Counted from the first letter of the stretch, positions 18,092 to 28,863 are shown. The stretch: DNA of 58,143 nt from an uncultured Clostridia bacterium (GCA_947593355.1 CANQDO010000003.1:1-58143); one strand, 5' to 3'. The notes: a model not told the origin generated them from the letters alone. Translations and numbers: made by a program.

Positions 18092-18199
18092 TAAAAAGAG
18101 CAAATAATAAAAAATGATAATAAATAATCAAAAATAAGCAAATAACATTTAATCGAATTAGATTAGCTTTAAAGTAAAAAAATCAGCTAATTTGGGAAA

Positions 18200-18228
18200 T
18201 TGAAATAACAATATATATATGTTAATAT
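18200..18228 (+). promoter_or_regulatory. Promoter of the probable 6S RNA gene
   Basis: TTGAAA (18200-18205) and TAATAT (18223-18228) are 17 bp apart. The predicted transcription start lies at about 18235. Confidence 0.65.
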
Positions 18229-18234
18229 ATAAAT

Positions 18235-18446
18235 AACCTAATCAAATAGTTATTAATTTTCCCTGCGTGGTGCGTGTAGACTGAAATTTTATTACCAACA
18301 AATTTTATAAGGGAGTCTGCCTTTGGATGTGGCGTGTATGCTTACTATGTAGTAAGAAACCCAGGAGCATTCAACAAGACACCCACCTGTGCAAACAGGT
18401 ATTAAAAATTTCTTCATCTTACGGCTAAAGTGGGGATTTAATATAT
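18235..18446 (+). ncRNA. ssrS: Probable 6S RNA
   Basis: The 794-bp gap after truB holds a ~200-nt structured RNA. The ends can pair (TATTAATTTTCCC with GGGGATTTAATA). A long irregular stem carries GCGTGGTGCGTGTAGACT on the 5' side and CTTCATCTTACGGCT on the 3' side. An ACCCACCTG..CAGGT hairpin sits in the 3' strand, as in 6S RNAs. It has its own promoter and an intrinsic terminator, and no reading frame. 6S RNA mimics an open promoter and sequesters the housekeeping RNA polymerase in stationary phase. The assignment rests on recognised layout and motifs, not on an alignment. Confidence 0.72.
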
Positions 18447-18456
18447 TAAAAATTAC

Positions 18457-18487
18457 AGAAGACTTCTATTTTTAGAAGTCTTCTTTG
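18457..18487 (+). terminator. Intrinsic terminator after the 6S RNA
   Basis: The stem GAAGACTTCTA / TAGAAGTCTTC, with a T-rich loop, is followed by TTTG. It ends just before REP composite C. Confidence 0.8.
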
Positions 18488-18489
18488 AG

Positions 18490-18830
18490 TAAACTAATAG
18501 GGACGGGGTTAAATAGTTTAGCACAATTTATCTTTTTAGTTAAACTATAGGGGACGGGGTTAAATAGTTTAGCCAATTTATTTTATATTTCAAAACAATA
18601 ATATTATATTTTTCGAAGTGACTCGTGGGGACCTTTTTAGAAAATGTTATGAGCGGTAAGCGAATTACATTTTCTTAAATGGGGCAACGTAGAAAAATAT
18701 AATATTATTGTTTTGAAAATAGTATAGATACTTTTTGGCTAAACTATTTAACCCCGTCCCCTATAGTTTAACGGTAATTTCAAAATTACTCTAGTGTGCT
18801 AAACTATTTAACCCCGTCCCTATTAGTTTA
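18490..18830. repeat. Composite REP palindrome C (largest, two pairs plus core)
   Basis: The outer units, 18490-18520 (+) and 18800-18830 (-), share the private variant TAAACTAATAGGG. The inner units, 18541-18571 (+) and 18740-18770 (-), share TAAACTATAGGGG. Both pairs are exact reverse complements over 31 bp. The core is a further palindrome, 18588-18718, with 27-bp perfect arms (TTTCAAAACAATAATATTA onward) and bulges containing CGTGGGGACC and ATGGGGCAACG. The right spacer (GGTAATTTCAAAATTACTC) matches, in reverse, the left spacers of composites A and F. Confidence 0.95.
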
Positions 18831-18855
18831 CTTTTAATAAAAATTATGCTAAAAT
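18827..18855 (+). promoter_or_regulatory. Promoter for prmC overlapping a REP end
   Basis: TTTACT (18827-18832) and TAAAAT (18850-18855) are 17 bp apart. The first four bases of the -35 are the last bases of the REP unit at 18800-18830. Confidence 0.55.
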
Positions 18856-18885
18856 CAAAAAAACGAACAAAGGAGATGCCAAATA

Positions 18886-19728
18886 TTGAAAGTAGAACAA
18901 TTAATACAATATGGAAAACAATATTTAGAAAAATATAAAATAAATGATATAGGCTTGATAGTAAGGATATTGTTAGCAAAAGTATTAAAAATAGAAAAAG
19001 AAAAATTAATAATAATAAAAGATAATGAAGTAAATGAAGAAAAACAAATAGAATATTTAAAAAAACTAAAGGATATAGCAGATGGAAAGCCACTTCAATA
19101 TATAACTAATAATCAAGAATTTATGAAATTAAACTTCTATGTTGATGAAAATGTGTTAATACCACAACCAGATACAGAGGTTTTAGTAGAAGAAGTAATA
19201 AAATTATCTAAAGCTGGCTCAAAAATGTTAGATATGTGTACAGGAAGTGGTGCAATAGCAATAGCATTAGCGTACTACCTAAAAGAAGTACAAGTAGTTG
19301 CAACAGATATAAGTAGTAAAGCATTAGAAATAGCAGAAGAAAATTATAAAAAAAATAAAAGGGAAAATAGTATAAAATTTATAAAGTCTAATATGTTTGA
19401 AAACATAAATGAAGAGTTTGATATAATAGTTTCAAATCCACCATATATAGAAACTGACGAAATATTAAATTTAAATAAACAAGTGCAAAACGAGCCACAT
19501 TTAGCATTAGATGGCGGTAAGGATGGATTAGATTTTTATAGAATATTTGCAAATGAAGCATACAAATATTTAAATAAAGGTGGATATTTGTGTTTAGAAA
19601 TAGGCTATAATCAAAAGGAAAAAGTAATAGAGCTATTAAACAAAACAAATAAATATAGTGAAATATATGCAAAAAAAGATTTATCAGGAAATGATAGAAT
19701 TGTTATAGCAAAAAGAAAAATGCAGTAA
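18886..19728 (+). CDS. prmC: Release factor glutamine methyltransferase
   Basis: PrmC N5-methylates the Gln of the GGQ motif in release factors RF1 and RF2. An N-terminal helical domain is followed by a Rossmann methyltransferase with MLDMCTGSGAIAIALA and the substrate-binding NPPYIE. LIPQPDTEVLVEEV and EPHLALDGGKDGLDFYR are also family blocks. At 280 aa it has the normal length. The TTG start has AAAGGAGATG upstream. The usual neighbours prfA and rpmE are absent; the gene seems to have its own promoter after composite C. Confidence 0.95.
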   Translation: MKVEQLIQYGKQYLEKYKINDIGLIVRILLAKVLKIEKEKLIIIKDNEVNEEKQIEYLKKLKDIADGKPLQYITNNQEFMKLNFYVDENVLIPQPDTEVLVEEVIKLSKAGSKMLDMCTGSGAIAIALAYYLKEVQVVATDISSKALEIAEENYKKNKRENSIKFIKSNMFENINEEFDIIVSNPPYIETDEILNLNKQVQNEPHLALDGGKDGLDFYRIFANEAYKYLNKGGYLCLEIGYNQKEKVIELLNKTNKYSEIYAKKDLSGNDRIVIAKRKMQ

Positions 19729-19774
19729 AAAAAGCGTTAATGAAAAATGATGCTAAAAAGAAAGAGGTGTTTAT

Positions 19775-20641
19775 ATGTCTTTTTCATCTGAAGTAAAAGA
19801 GTATTTAAGTAAAATAAATAATTTGAAAAATAAGGAAGAAGTTAAGTACGAGTTAATAGGCTATTTAATTAGTAATAATACAACTTGTAGTAATTCAAAA
19901 ATAATGTATTCAACTGTAAATGAGTACAATATTAATAGATTTAGTAAGTTGATTTCAAATTTAAATGTTGTAGATTTTAAAATAGAATTAAAAGGTAAAA
20001 ATTATACAATAACTCTTCCAAAAATAAATATGAATGAAATAAAATATATAAATAACAATATAGAAATAAACAATATTGAAGGCGATAATTTAAAGAAAGC
20101 TTTAATTAGAGGGGTATTTTTAGGCGGAGGAAGTATAAATAATCCGGAAAAGAAATATCACATGGAGATAATATTAAGCACATATGAAAATGCAAAATTT
20201 ATAAAAGGTATATTACAAGAAGAAGATATAGAAACTAAAGAATTGCAAAGGAAAACGGGGTATTCTTTATACATAAAGGAAGGTGAACAAATTTCAAAAT
20301 TTCTTGCTTATACAGGTGCAAATACAGCAGTTCTTAAATTTGAAGAAATTAGAGTAATTAGAGATATGAAAAATAATATTAACAGAAAGGTAAACTGTGA
20401 AACTGCTAATATAACTAAGACGGTAAATGCTGCTGTGAAACAAATTGAAGCAATAAAACTATTAAAGAAGCAAAGAAAGTTCGAAAGTCTTCCAGATACA
20501 TTAAAGGAAATAGCAAATTTGAGATTGGAAAATCCAGACGCAACGCTTGTAGAATTAGGGCAAATGTTAAAAACACCAATAGGCAAGTCTGGAGTAAACC
20601 ATAGATTAAATTCAATTATGCAAATTGCACAAATTAAATAA
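19775..20641 (+). CDS. whiA: WhiA family DNA-binding protein
   Basis: WhiA combines a LAGLIDADG-like homing-endonuclease fold with a C-terminal helix-turn-helix. It influences division and chromosome segregation in Bacillus and sporulation in Streptomyces. The start MSFSSEVKEYLSKI, the central RGVFLGGGSINNPEKKYHMEI and the C-terminal TLKEIANLRLENPDATLVELGQML with SGVNHRLNSI are typical. The length is 288 aa. In Bacillus it follows rapZ-yvcK; here yvcK is 17 kb upstream, so the cluster is split. The ATG has AAAGAGGTG before it. Confidence 0.95.
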   Translation: MSFSSEVKEYLSKINNLKNKEEVKYELIGYLISNNTTCSNSKIMYSTVNEYNINRFSKLISNLNVVDFKIELKGKNYTITLPKINMNEIKYINNNIEINNIEGDNLKKALIRGVFLGGGSINNPEKKYHMEIILSTYENAKFIKGILQEEDIETKELQRKTGYSLYIKEGEQISKFLAYTGANTAVLKFEEIRVIRDMKNNINRKVNCETANITKTVNAAVKQIEAIKLLKKQRKFESLPDTLKEIANLRLENPDATLVELGQMLKTPIGKSGVNHRLNSIMQIAQIK

Positions 20642-20749
20642 AGGGCAGGTAAAGCAGAAAGTCGAAATAAAAAAAGTAAAATATGAAATAAAAACAAAGT
20701 AAAATGTGAAATAAAAAACAAAATAAGATGCGAAATAAAAGGAGCTATT

Positions 20750-21865
20750 ATGAAGGAAATAGGAATTTATGTTCATATACCATTTTGCAAGCAGAAATGC
20801 TATTACTGTGATTTTCTGTCTTTTGCAAAATGTAATAGTAAAATAGATGCTTATATTAGGGCATTAATAGCAGAAATAGAAAAAAATAAAAACGAAGATG
20901 TGCAAGTTTCAACTATTTATATAGGAGGTGGCACACCTTCTATAATTTGTGAAGATTATATAGAACAAATAATAGAAACTTTAAAAAATAATTTTAATAT
21001 ATTAAAAAATGCAGAAATAACAATAGAAGTAAACCCAGGAACAGTAAATGAAGAAAAACTACAAAAGTATAAAAATATAGGAATTAACAGATTAAGTATA
21101 GGACTGCAATCTACAAATGATAGAATTTTAAAAGAAATAGGAAGAATTCATAATTATGAGCAATTTGTTAAGAACTATAAATTAGCAAGGAAAATTGGAT
21201 TTAACAATATAAATGTAGATTTAATGTTGGCACTTCCTAATCAAACAATTCAAAATTTAAAAGAAAGTATAGAAAAAATAGTAGAATTAAATCCTGAACA
21301 TATTTCGGTATATTCACTTATATTAGAAGAAAATACGGTATTAGAAAAATTAGTGAAAAATGGTGATTTAAAGCTCCCAAGTGACGATACAGAAAGAGAT
21401 ATGTATTGGTATGTTAAAAATAAGTTAGAAGAAGTAGGCTATAAGCATTATGAAATTTCAAATTTTGCCAAACCTAATTATGAATCAAAACATAATGTAA
21501 ATTGCTGGAAGCAGATGGAATATTTAGGGTTTGGGTTAGGAGCACACTCATATTATGAGGATAAAAGGTATTCAAACACAAGCATTTTAGATGAATATAT
21601 AAAAGGTGAAAACCATGTGCAAATTCATGAAATACAAAATTTAGAAGATAAACAAAAGGAATACATGATGTTAGGCTTAAGAAAAATAGACGGAGTAAAA
21701 ATTAGCGAATTTAAAAATAAGTTTGTACAAAATCCTATATATATATTTCGAAAAGAGCTTGAAAAATTGGAGCAAGAGGGCTTAATAAGCATTGATTTAG
21801 ACGAAATAAAACTAACTAATAAAGGAATAGATTTAGCAAATTTAGTATGGGAAGAATTTGTTTAA
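20750..21865 (+). CDS. hemW: Radical SAM protein HemW
   Basis: HemW resembles coproporphyrinogen III oxidase HemN but is regarded as a heme chaperone. The radical-SAM cluster motif is visible as CKQKCYYCDF (CxxxCxxC), with YIGGGTPSII, the HemN-type NVDLMLALPNQT and, near residue 245, CWKQMEYLGFGLGAHSY. The length, 371 aa, is typical of HemW. In Clostridia hemW normally sits just upstream of hrcA. Here a ClpX-like cassette with its own signals lies between them. The ATG follows AAAAGGAG. Confidence 0.93.
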   Translation: MKEIGIYVHIPFCKQKCYYCDFLSFAKCNSKIDAYIRALIAEIEKNKNEDVQVSTIYIGGGTPSIICEDYIEQIIETLKNNFNILKNAEITIEVNPGTVNEEKLQKYKNIGINRLSIGLQSTNDRILKEIGRIHNYEQFVKNYKLARKIGFNNINVDLMLALPNQTIQNLKESIEKIVELNPEHISVYSLILEENTVLEKLVKNGDLKLPSDDTERDMYWYVKNKLEEVGYKHYEISNFAKPNYESKHNVNCWKQMEYLGFGLGAHSYYEDKRYSNTSILDEYIKGENHVQIHEIQNLEDKQKEYMMLGLRKIDGVKISEFKNKFVQNPIYIFRKELEKLEQEGLISIDLDEIKLTNKGIDLANLVWEEFV

Positions 21866-21922
21866 AAATGATACGAAATATGACAAAATGATACAAAAAA
21901 GTAGTTTTTTACATAAAATTAA

Positions 21923-21951
21923 TTGACGTAATATGGAAAAGGTGATAAACT
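21923..21951 (+). promoter_or_regulatory. Candidate promoter of the ClpX-like gene
   Basis: TTGACG and TAAACT are separated by 17 bp. The -35 is good and the -10 weak. The site is about 60 bases before the ATG. Confidence 0.45.
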
Positions 21952-22008
21952 AAAAACATAATTTGTACTTTAGCATTAAATATATTAATTTAATGAAGGA
22001 GGATAGAC

Positions 22009-23196
22009 ATGTCGACGAGAAAAAAGCAGAGCATCTATAATTCAGAAATTCGGGAGAATAACCAGAGTGCAGATAATGTAAAAGAAGTGGTTGACAGTAA
22101 AAACAATAGGAGCAATGCAAAAACAAAAACCAAAAAGCAGAAGGACGCAGAGCTAGGGGGAACCGATAAAAAAACACATGTTGAAGAAAACGAAGACTAC
22201 AAGATTGTATTACCGGATATGAAGTCAATAGAGAAATCTGTTTTGGGAAGCATTGTTGGGCAAGATGAGCAAGTAAGGCAAGTAATTACAGCCATATATA
22301 GGGCAAAGGAATTAAAATCTATTAAAGCTAATGTGCTTATCATTGGAAACAGTGGGACAGGCAAAACAGAAACAATAAAGCAAGTGGCAAAAAGATTAAG
22401 AATTCCTTATACAGAGGAAGATGCTACCAAATATACTCAAGAAGGATATTGGGGTGCAGATGTAGTAGATATGTTGTACCATTTGTTGGACAAAACTAAC
22501 GGAAATATAAAAGAAGCAGAAAATGGTATAATAATTATTGACGAAATTGATAAAAAGGCAGGTAATGATGTACGGGATGTTTCCGGCGTAACTGTACTTA
22601 ATAGTTTATTAAAAATTATTGAGGGGAGTATTGTAGAACTTGACGATTTAGCCGATCCATTTGGAGAAGAAATAATCCAATTTAACACTAAAAATTTAAT
22701 TATAATCTTTTTAGGAGCATTCAAGGGACTGGAAAAAATAAGAGATAAGAGATTAAACAGAAACATGGTGGGATTTGCGTATAATGAAGAGCACAAAAAA
22801 ACAAATGCGCAAAAAACAAGATTTTTGAAACAAGATTTAGTTAAGTATGGAATGCCTGAAGAGTTTGTTGGAAGGATTGATACAATAATTGAAATGAATA
22901 AGTTGACAAAAGAAGATTTGGCAACAATACTGGCAAAATCCAACTTATCCATTTTCAAAAGGTATAGGGCAGAACTTAAAAAGAAGGGGGTTAAATTAGT
23001 ACATTCAAGAAAACTGTATGATATTATTGCAGAAAAGTCTTTGACTTTAGATACTGGAGCCAGAGAATTGAGCAATACTGTAAACTACATTTTCGAAAAT
23101 ATCATTTATGAAGTTTTAGCTAATCCGGGAAAGTATACAAGGTGTGTATTGTCTCCACAGATTGTAGATGATAACACAAAATTTGAATTGTCGTAA
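22009..23196 (+). CDS. ClpX-like AAA+ ATPase without zinc-binding domain
   Basis: From about residue 70 the protein follows ClpX: VGQDEQVRQVITAIY, Walker A GNSGTGKT (113-120), DATKYTQEGYWGADV, Walker B IIIIDEIDK (174-182), sensor/arginine region EEFVGRID (285-291) and sensor 2 TGARELSN. ClpX unfolds proteins for ClpP. The loop at 254-256 is VGF within RNMVGFAYNEE, where ClpX has the IGF loop that docks on ClpP, so ClpP binding is plausible. The Cys4 zinc domain that recruits substrates and adaptors is missing; the first 60 residues are Lys-rich. At 395 aa it is probably a specialised paralogue. It stands alone between hemW and hrcA with its own terminator. Confidence 0.85.
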   Translation: MSTRKKQSIYNSEIRENNQSADNVKEVVDSKNNRSNAKTKTKKQKDAELGGTDKKTHVEENEDYKIVLPDMKSIEKSVLGSIVGQDEQVRQVITAIYRAKELKSIKANVLIIGNSGTGKTETIKQVAKRLRIPYTEEDATKYTQEGYWGADVVDMLYHLLDKTNGNIKEAENGIIIIDEIDKKAGNDVRDVSGVTVLNSLLKIIEGSIVELDDLADPFGEEIIQFNTKNLIIIFLGAFKGLEKIRDKRLNRNMVGFAYNEEHKKTNAQKTRFLKQDLVKYGMPEEFVGRIDTIIEMNKLTKEDLATILAKSNLSIFKRYRAELKKKGVKLVHSRKLYDIIAEKSLTLDTGARELSNTVNYIFENIIYEVLANPGKYTRCVLSPQIVDDNTKFELS

Positions 23197-23280
23197 GTCA
23201 AAACTTAATATAGGCTCGAGGGCAAAACATTTTTATTAATGTGAATTTTAGAGCAAAATATAGCTATAATTCGAGCTTAA

Positions 23281-23312
23281 TGCAAAATACCGCTTAATGC
23301 GGTATTTTTGCA
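23281..23312 (+). terminator. Intrinsic terminator after the ClpX-like gene
   Basis: The stem AATACCGC / GCGGTATT, extended by flanking A and T bases, encloses TTAAT and runs into TTTTT. Confidence 0.85.
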
Positions 23313-23404
23313 TTGTATGAGATATATTAATTTACAAAATTTGCGTATATAAATACAATTTTATAAAATCACAAAAAATTCACACAAAAAATTAGCAATC
23401 TGTA

Positions 23405-23433
23405 TTGACATTTGCTAAAATTGGTTATAATAT
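23405..23433 (+). promoter_or_regulatory. Promoter of the hrcA heat-shock operon
   Basis: TTGACA (23405-23410) is followed by overlapping -10 candidates, TATAAT at 23426 and TAATAT at 23428 (17-bp spacing), just upstream of the CIRCE operator. Confidence 0.75.
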
Positions 23434-23441
23434 ATAACAAG

Positions 23442-23468
23442 TTAGCACTCTAACTGTTAAAGTGCTAA
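23442..23468 (+). promoter_or_regulatory. CIRCE operator (HrcA binding site)
   Basis: TTAGCACTC, nine bases, then AAGTGCTAA is the CIRCE inverted repeat, with one departure (A for G) at the start of the right arm. HrcA bound here represses the operon until heat stress. Confidence 0.95.
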
Positions 23469-23515
23469 AAGTTAAAATATAAGGTTAAGATAGTTGCAAG
23501 TAAAGAGGTGATAAA

Positions 23516-24586
23516 GTGTTAGACGATAGAAAGAAAAAGATTCTACAAGCAGTAATAGATGAATACATAAACACAGCAGAGCCAGTAAGTTCAGGAGCAT
23601 TAGTAAAAAAATATAATTTAAAATATAGTAGTGCTACCGTAAGAAATGAGCTTGCAGAACTTGAAGGTAAAGGTTATTTAGATAAAACTCACACTTCATC
23701 AGGCAGAGTTCCTTCAGAAAAAGGTTATAGGTTTTACGTAGATGAACTTATAAAAGATGACAATATTTCTTTAGAAGAAATCAAATATATACAATCAAAA
23801 TTAGGTACAAAAGTAAACGAAATAGAAGACTTAACCAAAATTGCAACAACAACTTTATCAGAAATAACACATTATACAACGGTTTCAATAGGGCCAAAAG
23901 CGCAAACGCAGATAATACAAGAAATAAAATTTGTATTGTTAGGTTCAAGAATGTTAATGGTTGTAATAGTTACAGATAGTGGCTTGGTTAAAGAAACAAT
24001 AATAAAATATAATGAAGATATAACTGAAAGTCAAGTAGAAACATTAAATAACCTTTTCAACAGTAAGCTTAAAGGAAAACCGTTAAGTAAAATAGATAAA
24101 CCAATGGAAGAATATATACTTTCAGAAATAAAATATAGCATAGATGTTATAAAACCAATTATAGAGCAAATAAATAAAATAATAGAAGCGGAAGAAAATA
24201 TATATTTAGAAGGAGCAAACAAATCACTTGAATTACCTGAATTTAAAAGCCTAGAGCTTGTGAAAAACTTTGTAAATATATTAGACGAAAAAGACTTGAT
24301 GATAGATGTATTGAACTCAGGATTGGCCAAAGATATAAATGTATATATCGGAGACGAAAATGAAAATGAACAATTAAAAGACTTTAGTATAGTAACTTTT
24401 AAACATTCTGTAGGTGATAAAGATTTAGGAACAATAGGAATAATAGGACCGAAAAGAATGAATTATTCAAAAGTAATTTCAGTAATGAAATATATAAGCA
24501 AAAAAATGAATATGGACTTAAAAATGCAAGATGATGCGGAACAAGATGAAAATAGAACCGAAGACGATAAAAATAATTCAAATTAA
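23516..24586 (+). CDS. hrcA: Heat-inducible transcription repressor HrcA
   Basis: HrcA binds CIRCE and is folded or activated by GroEL, which closes the heat-shock feedback loop. The winged-helix N-terminus DRKKKILQAVIDEYINTAEPVSS and the block YSSATVRNELAELEGKGYLDKTHTSSGRVPSEKGYRFYVD are diagnostic. The length is 356 aa, with a short acidic tail at the end. The start is GTG behind AAAGAGGTG. The gene heads hrcA-grpE-dnaK-(MazG-like)-dnaJ and is preceded by its own CIRCE. A second CIRCE lies at groES, 22 kb downstream. Confidence 0.96.
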   Translation: MLDDRKKKILQAVIDEYINTAEPVSSGALVKKYNLKYSSATVRNELAELEGKGYLDKTHTSSGRVPSEKGYRFYVDELIKDDNISLEEIKYIQSKLGTKVNEIEDLTKIATTTLSEITHYTTVSIGPKAQTQIIQEIKFVLLGSRMLMVVIVTDSGLVKETIIKYNEDITESQVETLNNLFNSKLKGKPLSKIDKPMEEYILSEIKYSIDVIKPIIEQINKIIEAEENIYLEGANKSLELPEFKSLELVKNFVNILDEKDLMIDVLNSGLAKDINVYIGDENENEQLKDFSIVTFKHSVGDKDLGTIGIIGPKRMNYSKVISVMKYISKKMNMDLKMQDDAEQDENRTEDDKNNSN

Positions 24587-24602
24587 ATAAAGGAGGAAAC
24601 AA

Positions 24603-25157
24603 ATGGCAGAAAACGAGGAAAAAAAAGAAGAAAAGAACTTGAAGAATGAAGAAACAGGCAAAAATGAAGAAGACACAAAAAATGAAGAAAATTGTGAAAA
24701 TGAAGAAATGAAATTAAAAGACACAATACTTCTTCAAAAGAAGCAATTAGAAGAACAAGATGATAGGTTAAAAAGATTAATGGCAGAATTTGATAATTTC
24801 AAGAAAAGAAGTTCAAAAGAGAGAGAAGGCTTATATAATTCTTTAGTATCAGACATTTTTACAAACTTGCTACCAGTTATAGATAATTTAGAAAAAGCGG
24901 TGGAAGCTGAAACTAAAGATGTAAATTACAAGCAAGGTGTAGAGCTAGTTTTAAAACAATTTAAAGACGTTTTAAAATTAAATGGTGTTGAAGAAATAGA
25001 AACAGTTGGAAAAACTTTTGATCCTGAACTTCACGAAGCAGTAAGTTTAGTGCAAGACGAAAATTTAGGCGAAAAAGAAATAAAGGAAGAATACAGAAAA
25101 GGCTATAAGATAGGAAGTAAAGTAATACGCCATTCAATGGTAGTGGTTGCAAACTAA
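24603..25157 (+). CDS. grpE: Nucleotide exchange factor GrpE
   Basis: GrpE releases ADP from DnaK. A ~60-residue Glu/Lys/Asn-rich disordered N-terminus precedes the coiled-coil and the conserved MAEFDNFKKRSSKEREGLYNS. The C-terminal beta domain has FDPELHEAVSLV, YRKGYKIGSKVIRHSMVVVA. The length is 184 aa. It starts 16 bases after hrcA with AAAGGAGG. Confidence 0.96.
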   Translation: MAENEEKKEEKNLKNEETGKNEEDTKNEENCENEEMKLKDTILLQKKQLEEQDDRLKRLMAEFDNFKKRSSKEREGLYNSLVSDIFTNLLPVIDNLEKAVEAETKDVNYKQGVELVLKQFKDVLKLNGVEEIETVGKTFDPELHEAVSLVQDENLGEKEIKEEYRKGYKIGSKVIRHSMVVVAN

Positions 25158-25306
25158 AAAATTAAAAGAATAATAAAAATATTGTAGAGCTATACTAAAT
25201 ATAATAAGCAGAAAATCACTAGTATAGGAATAAAAAAGTTATTAATTTTCATACCAAATAATATTTTGGTAAGCAATATATATAGGTGAATGGAAGTTAA
25301 AAGTAT

Positions 25307-25337
25307 TAAACTATTTAACCCCGTCCCTAATAGTTTA
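25307..25337 (-). repeat. REP unit (-) before dnaK
   Basis: A single 31-bp unit in the minus orientation (TAAACTATTTAACCCCGTCC onward) ends nine bases before the AAGGAGG of dnaK. There is no matching plus unit between grpE and dnaK. Confidence 0.95.
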
Positions 25338-25338
25338 A

Positions 25339-27237
<1,899 letters not shown>

Positions 27238-27268
27238 TAAAGAAAGATAATAAGTTATACTTGAGCAA

Positions 27269-27296
27269 GAGGTTGGAAAGGCAAAATTCCAACCTC
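27269..27296 (+). promoter_or_regulatory. Intercistronic hairpin after dnaK
   Basis: A perfect 10-bp stem GAGGTTGGAA / TTCCAACCTC with loop AGGCAAAA is not followed by a U-tract. It may act as an mRNA stability or processing site, or as a weak terminator, within the heat-shock operon. Confidence 0.55.
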
Positions 27297-27321
27297 AAAC
27301 TTAAGTTAAAAGGAGAAATAT

Positions 27322-27696
27322 ATGTCAAAACAAAATTTAACTATATCTGAAATGCAAGAAATGCAACATGAGTTATATGAAGCAAATAAAGAAAAATGGG
27401 GAGATGCAAAACCAGAACATGCTAAAGATCATATATTATTTATGATAGAAGAAATAGGAGAATGCATATCTATTATTAAGAAAAAAGGAATAGACTCAAT
27501 TATGAAAGATAAAGATGTAAGGAGTAGATTCCTTGAAGAGATAACAGATGTACAAAATTACTATATAGAAGTATTAAATAGGCTTAATATAACTCCAGAA
27601 GAATACTCAAATGCGTATATACAGAAGCATATTTACAATATGAACAGAAATTATGAAAAGGATAATTCTAGAAAATATAATAATAAGACATTTTAG
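27322..27696 (+). CDS. MazG-like nucleotide pyrophosphohydrolase
   Basis: This 124-aa all-alpha protein carries the MazG/dUTPase-2 metal-binding pattern: EEIGECISIIKKKG (ExxE half) followed by RFLEEITDVQNYY (ExxD half). Members hydrolyse (d)NTPs or related nucleotides to monophosphates, often as house-cleaning enzymes under stress. It lies between dnaK and dnaJ with AAAAGGAG upstream and only 12 bases before dnaJ, so it should be induced with the chaperones. This position is unusual. The superfamily call is from motif and size; the substrate is unknown. Confidence 0.75.
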   Translation: MSKQNLTISEMQEMQHELYEANKEKWGDAKPEHAKDHILFMIEEIGECISIIKKKGIDSIMKDKDVRSRFLEEITDVQNYYIEVLNRLNITPEEYSNAYIQKHIYNMNRNYEKDNSRKYNNKTF

Positions 27697-27708
27697 TAGG
27701 AGGAAAAA

Positions 27709-28863
27709 ATGGCAGGAAAAAGAGATTATTATGAGGTATTAGGTGTAGAGAAAAATGCTACAGATGATGAATTAAAAAAAGCATATAGAAAACTTGCAAA
27801 AAAATATCATCCTGATGCAAACCCAGATAATAAAAAAGAAGCAGAGGCTAAATTTAAAGAAGTAAATGAAGCATATGAAACTTTATCAAACCCTGAAAAA
27901 AGAAGAATGTATGATCAATTTGGACCAGATGGACCTCAAGGTTTCGGAGGAGGAGCCGGAGGTCAAGGAGGCTATTATTCATACTCTAGTTCTGGTTTTG
28001 ATGGTTTCGGTGATTTTGGCGATTTAGGAGATATATTTTCATCATTCTTTGGAGGAGGTTTTGGAGGAAGAACCTCATCAAGGCATACAGGACCAATTAA
28101 AGGTGCAGATTTAAAAACCAGTATAGATATAACTTTTGAAGAAGCATATTTAGGAGTGGAAAAGGAAATATCAATAAGTAGAAATGAAACATGCAATCAC
28201 TGCCATGGAAGTGGGGCAAGACCAGGAACGAGTCCAGAAACTTGTACAGTATGTAGAGGTACAGGTGTTGTAAAACAAGTACAAACAACGATATTAGGTC
28301 AAATGCAAACACAAAGACCATGTAGTAATTGTCATGGAACAGGTAAGGTAATAAAAGAACCATGTGAGGAATGTAAAGGAAAAGGAACTATTAGAAAACA
28401 AGCTAGAATAAAAGTAAAAATTCCAGCTGGAATAGATGATGAACAAACTATAGTATTAAGAAAAGAAGGCGAACCAGGAGAAAGAGGAGGTCCACAGGGA
28501 GATTTATACATAATTGTTCGTATAAAAAGGCATAGCATTTATACTAGAAAGGGAGACAAAGTATTTTGTGATATTCCAATTACATTTACTCAAGCAACAT
28601 TAGGTGCAGAGCTAGAAATACCTATGGTAGATGGAACTAAAGAAAAATATAGAATACCAGAGGGTACTCAAACTGGAACAAAATTTACAATAAAAAATAA
28701 AGGCTTTAAATCAGTAAATGGAAATTATCAAGGAGATTTTGTATTTACTGTGCAGGTTCAAGTACCAAAAAGGTTAAGCAAAGAGCAAAGAGATTTGCTA
28801 GTAGAGCTTGCTAAAACAATGAATGAACAGCCCCCAGTAAAAAAACGTGGCATATTTGGTTAA
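27709..28863 (+). CDS. dnaJ: Hsp40 co-chaperone DnaJ
   Basis: DnaJ is the J-domain partner that stimulates DnaK. The J domain has [21 protein letters not shown] and the HPD motif in [11 protein letters not shown] Gly/Phe-rich linker follows, then four CxxCxGxG zinc repeats ([32 protein letters not shown]) and the C-terminal substrate domains. The length, 384 aa, is typical. The TAA stop is followed by a duplicated TAAACTAT and REP composite D. Confidence 0.97.
   Translation: MAGKRDYYEVLGVEKNATDDELKKAYRKLAKKYHPDANPDNKKEAEAKFKEVNEAYETLSNPEKRRMYDQFGPDGPQGFGGGAGGQGGYYSYSSSGFDGFGDFGDLGDIFSSFFGGGFGGRTSSRHTGPIKGADLKTSIDITFEEAYLGVEKEISISRNETCNHCHGSGARPGTSPETCTVCRGTGVVKQVQTTILGQMQTQRPCSNCHGTGKVIKEPCEECKGKGTIRKQARIKVKIPAGIDDEQTIVLRKEGEPGERGGPQGDLYIIVRIKRHSIYTRKGDKVFCDIPITFTQATLGAELEIPMVDGTKEKYRIPEGTQTGTKFTIKNKGFKSVNGNYQGDFVFTVQVQVPKRLSKEQRDLLVELAKTMNEQPPVKKRGIFG

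Noticed and set aside
20642..20749. Degenerate AAATAAAA/ATGAAAT repetition between whiA and hemW
   Set aside because: Looks like low-complexity AT-rich spacer; periods are irregular and nothing pairs or encodes.
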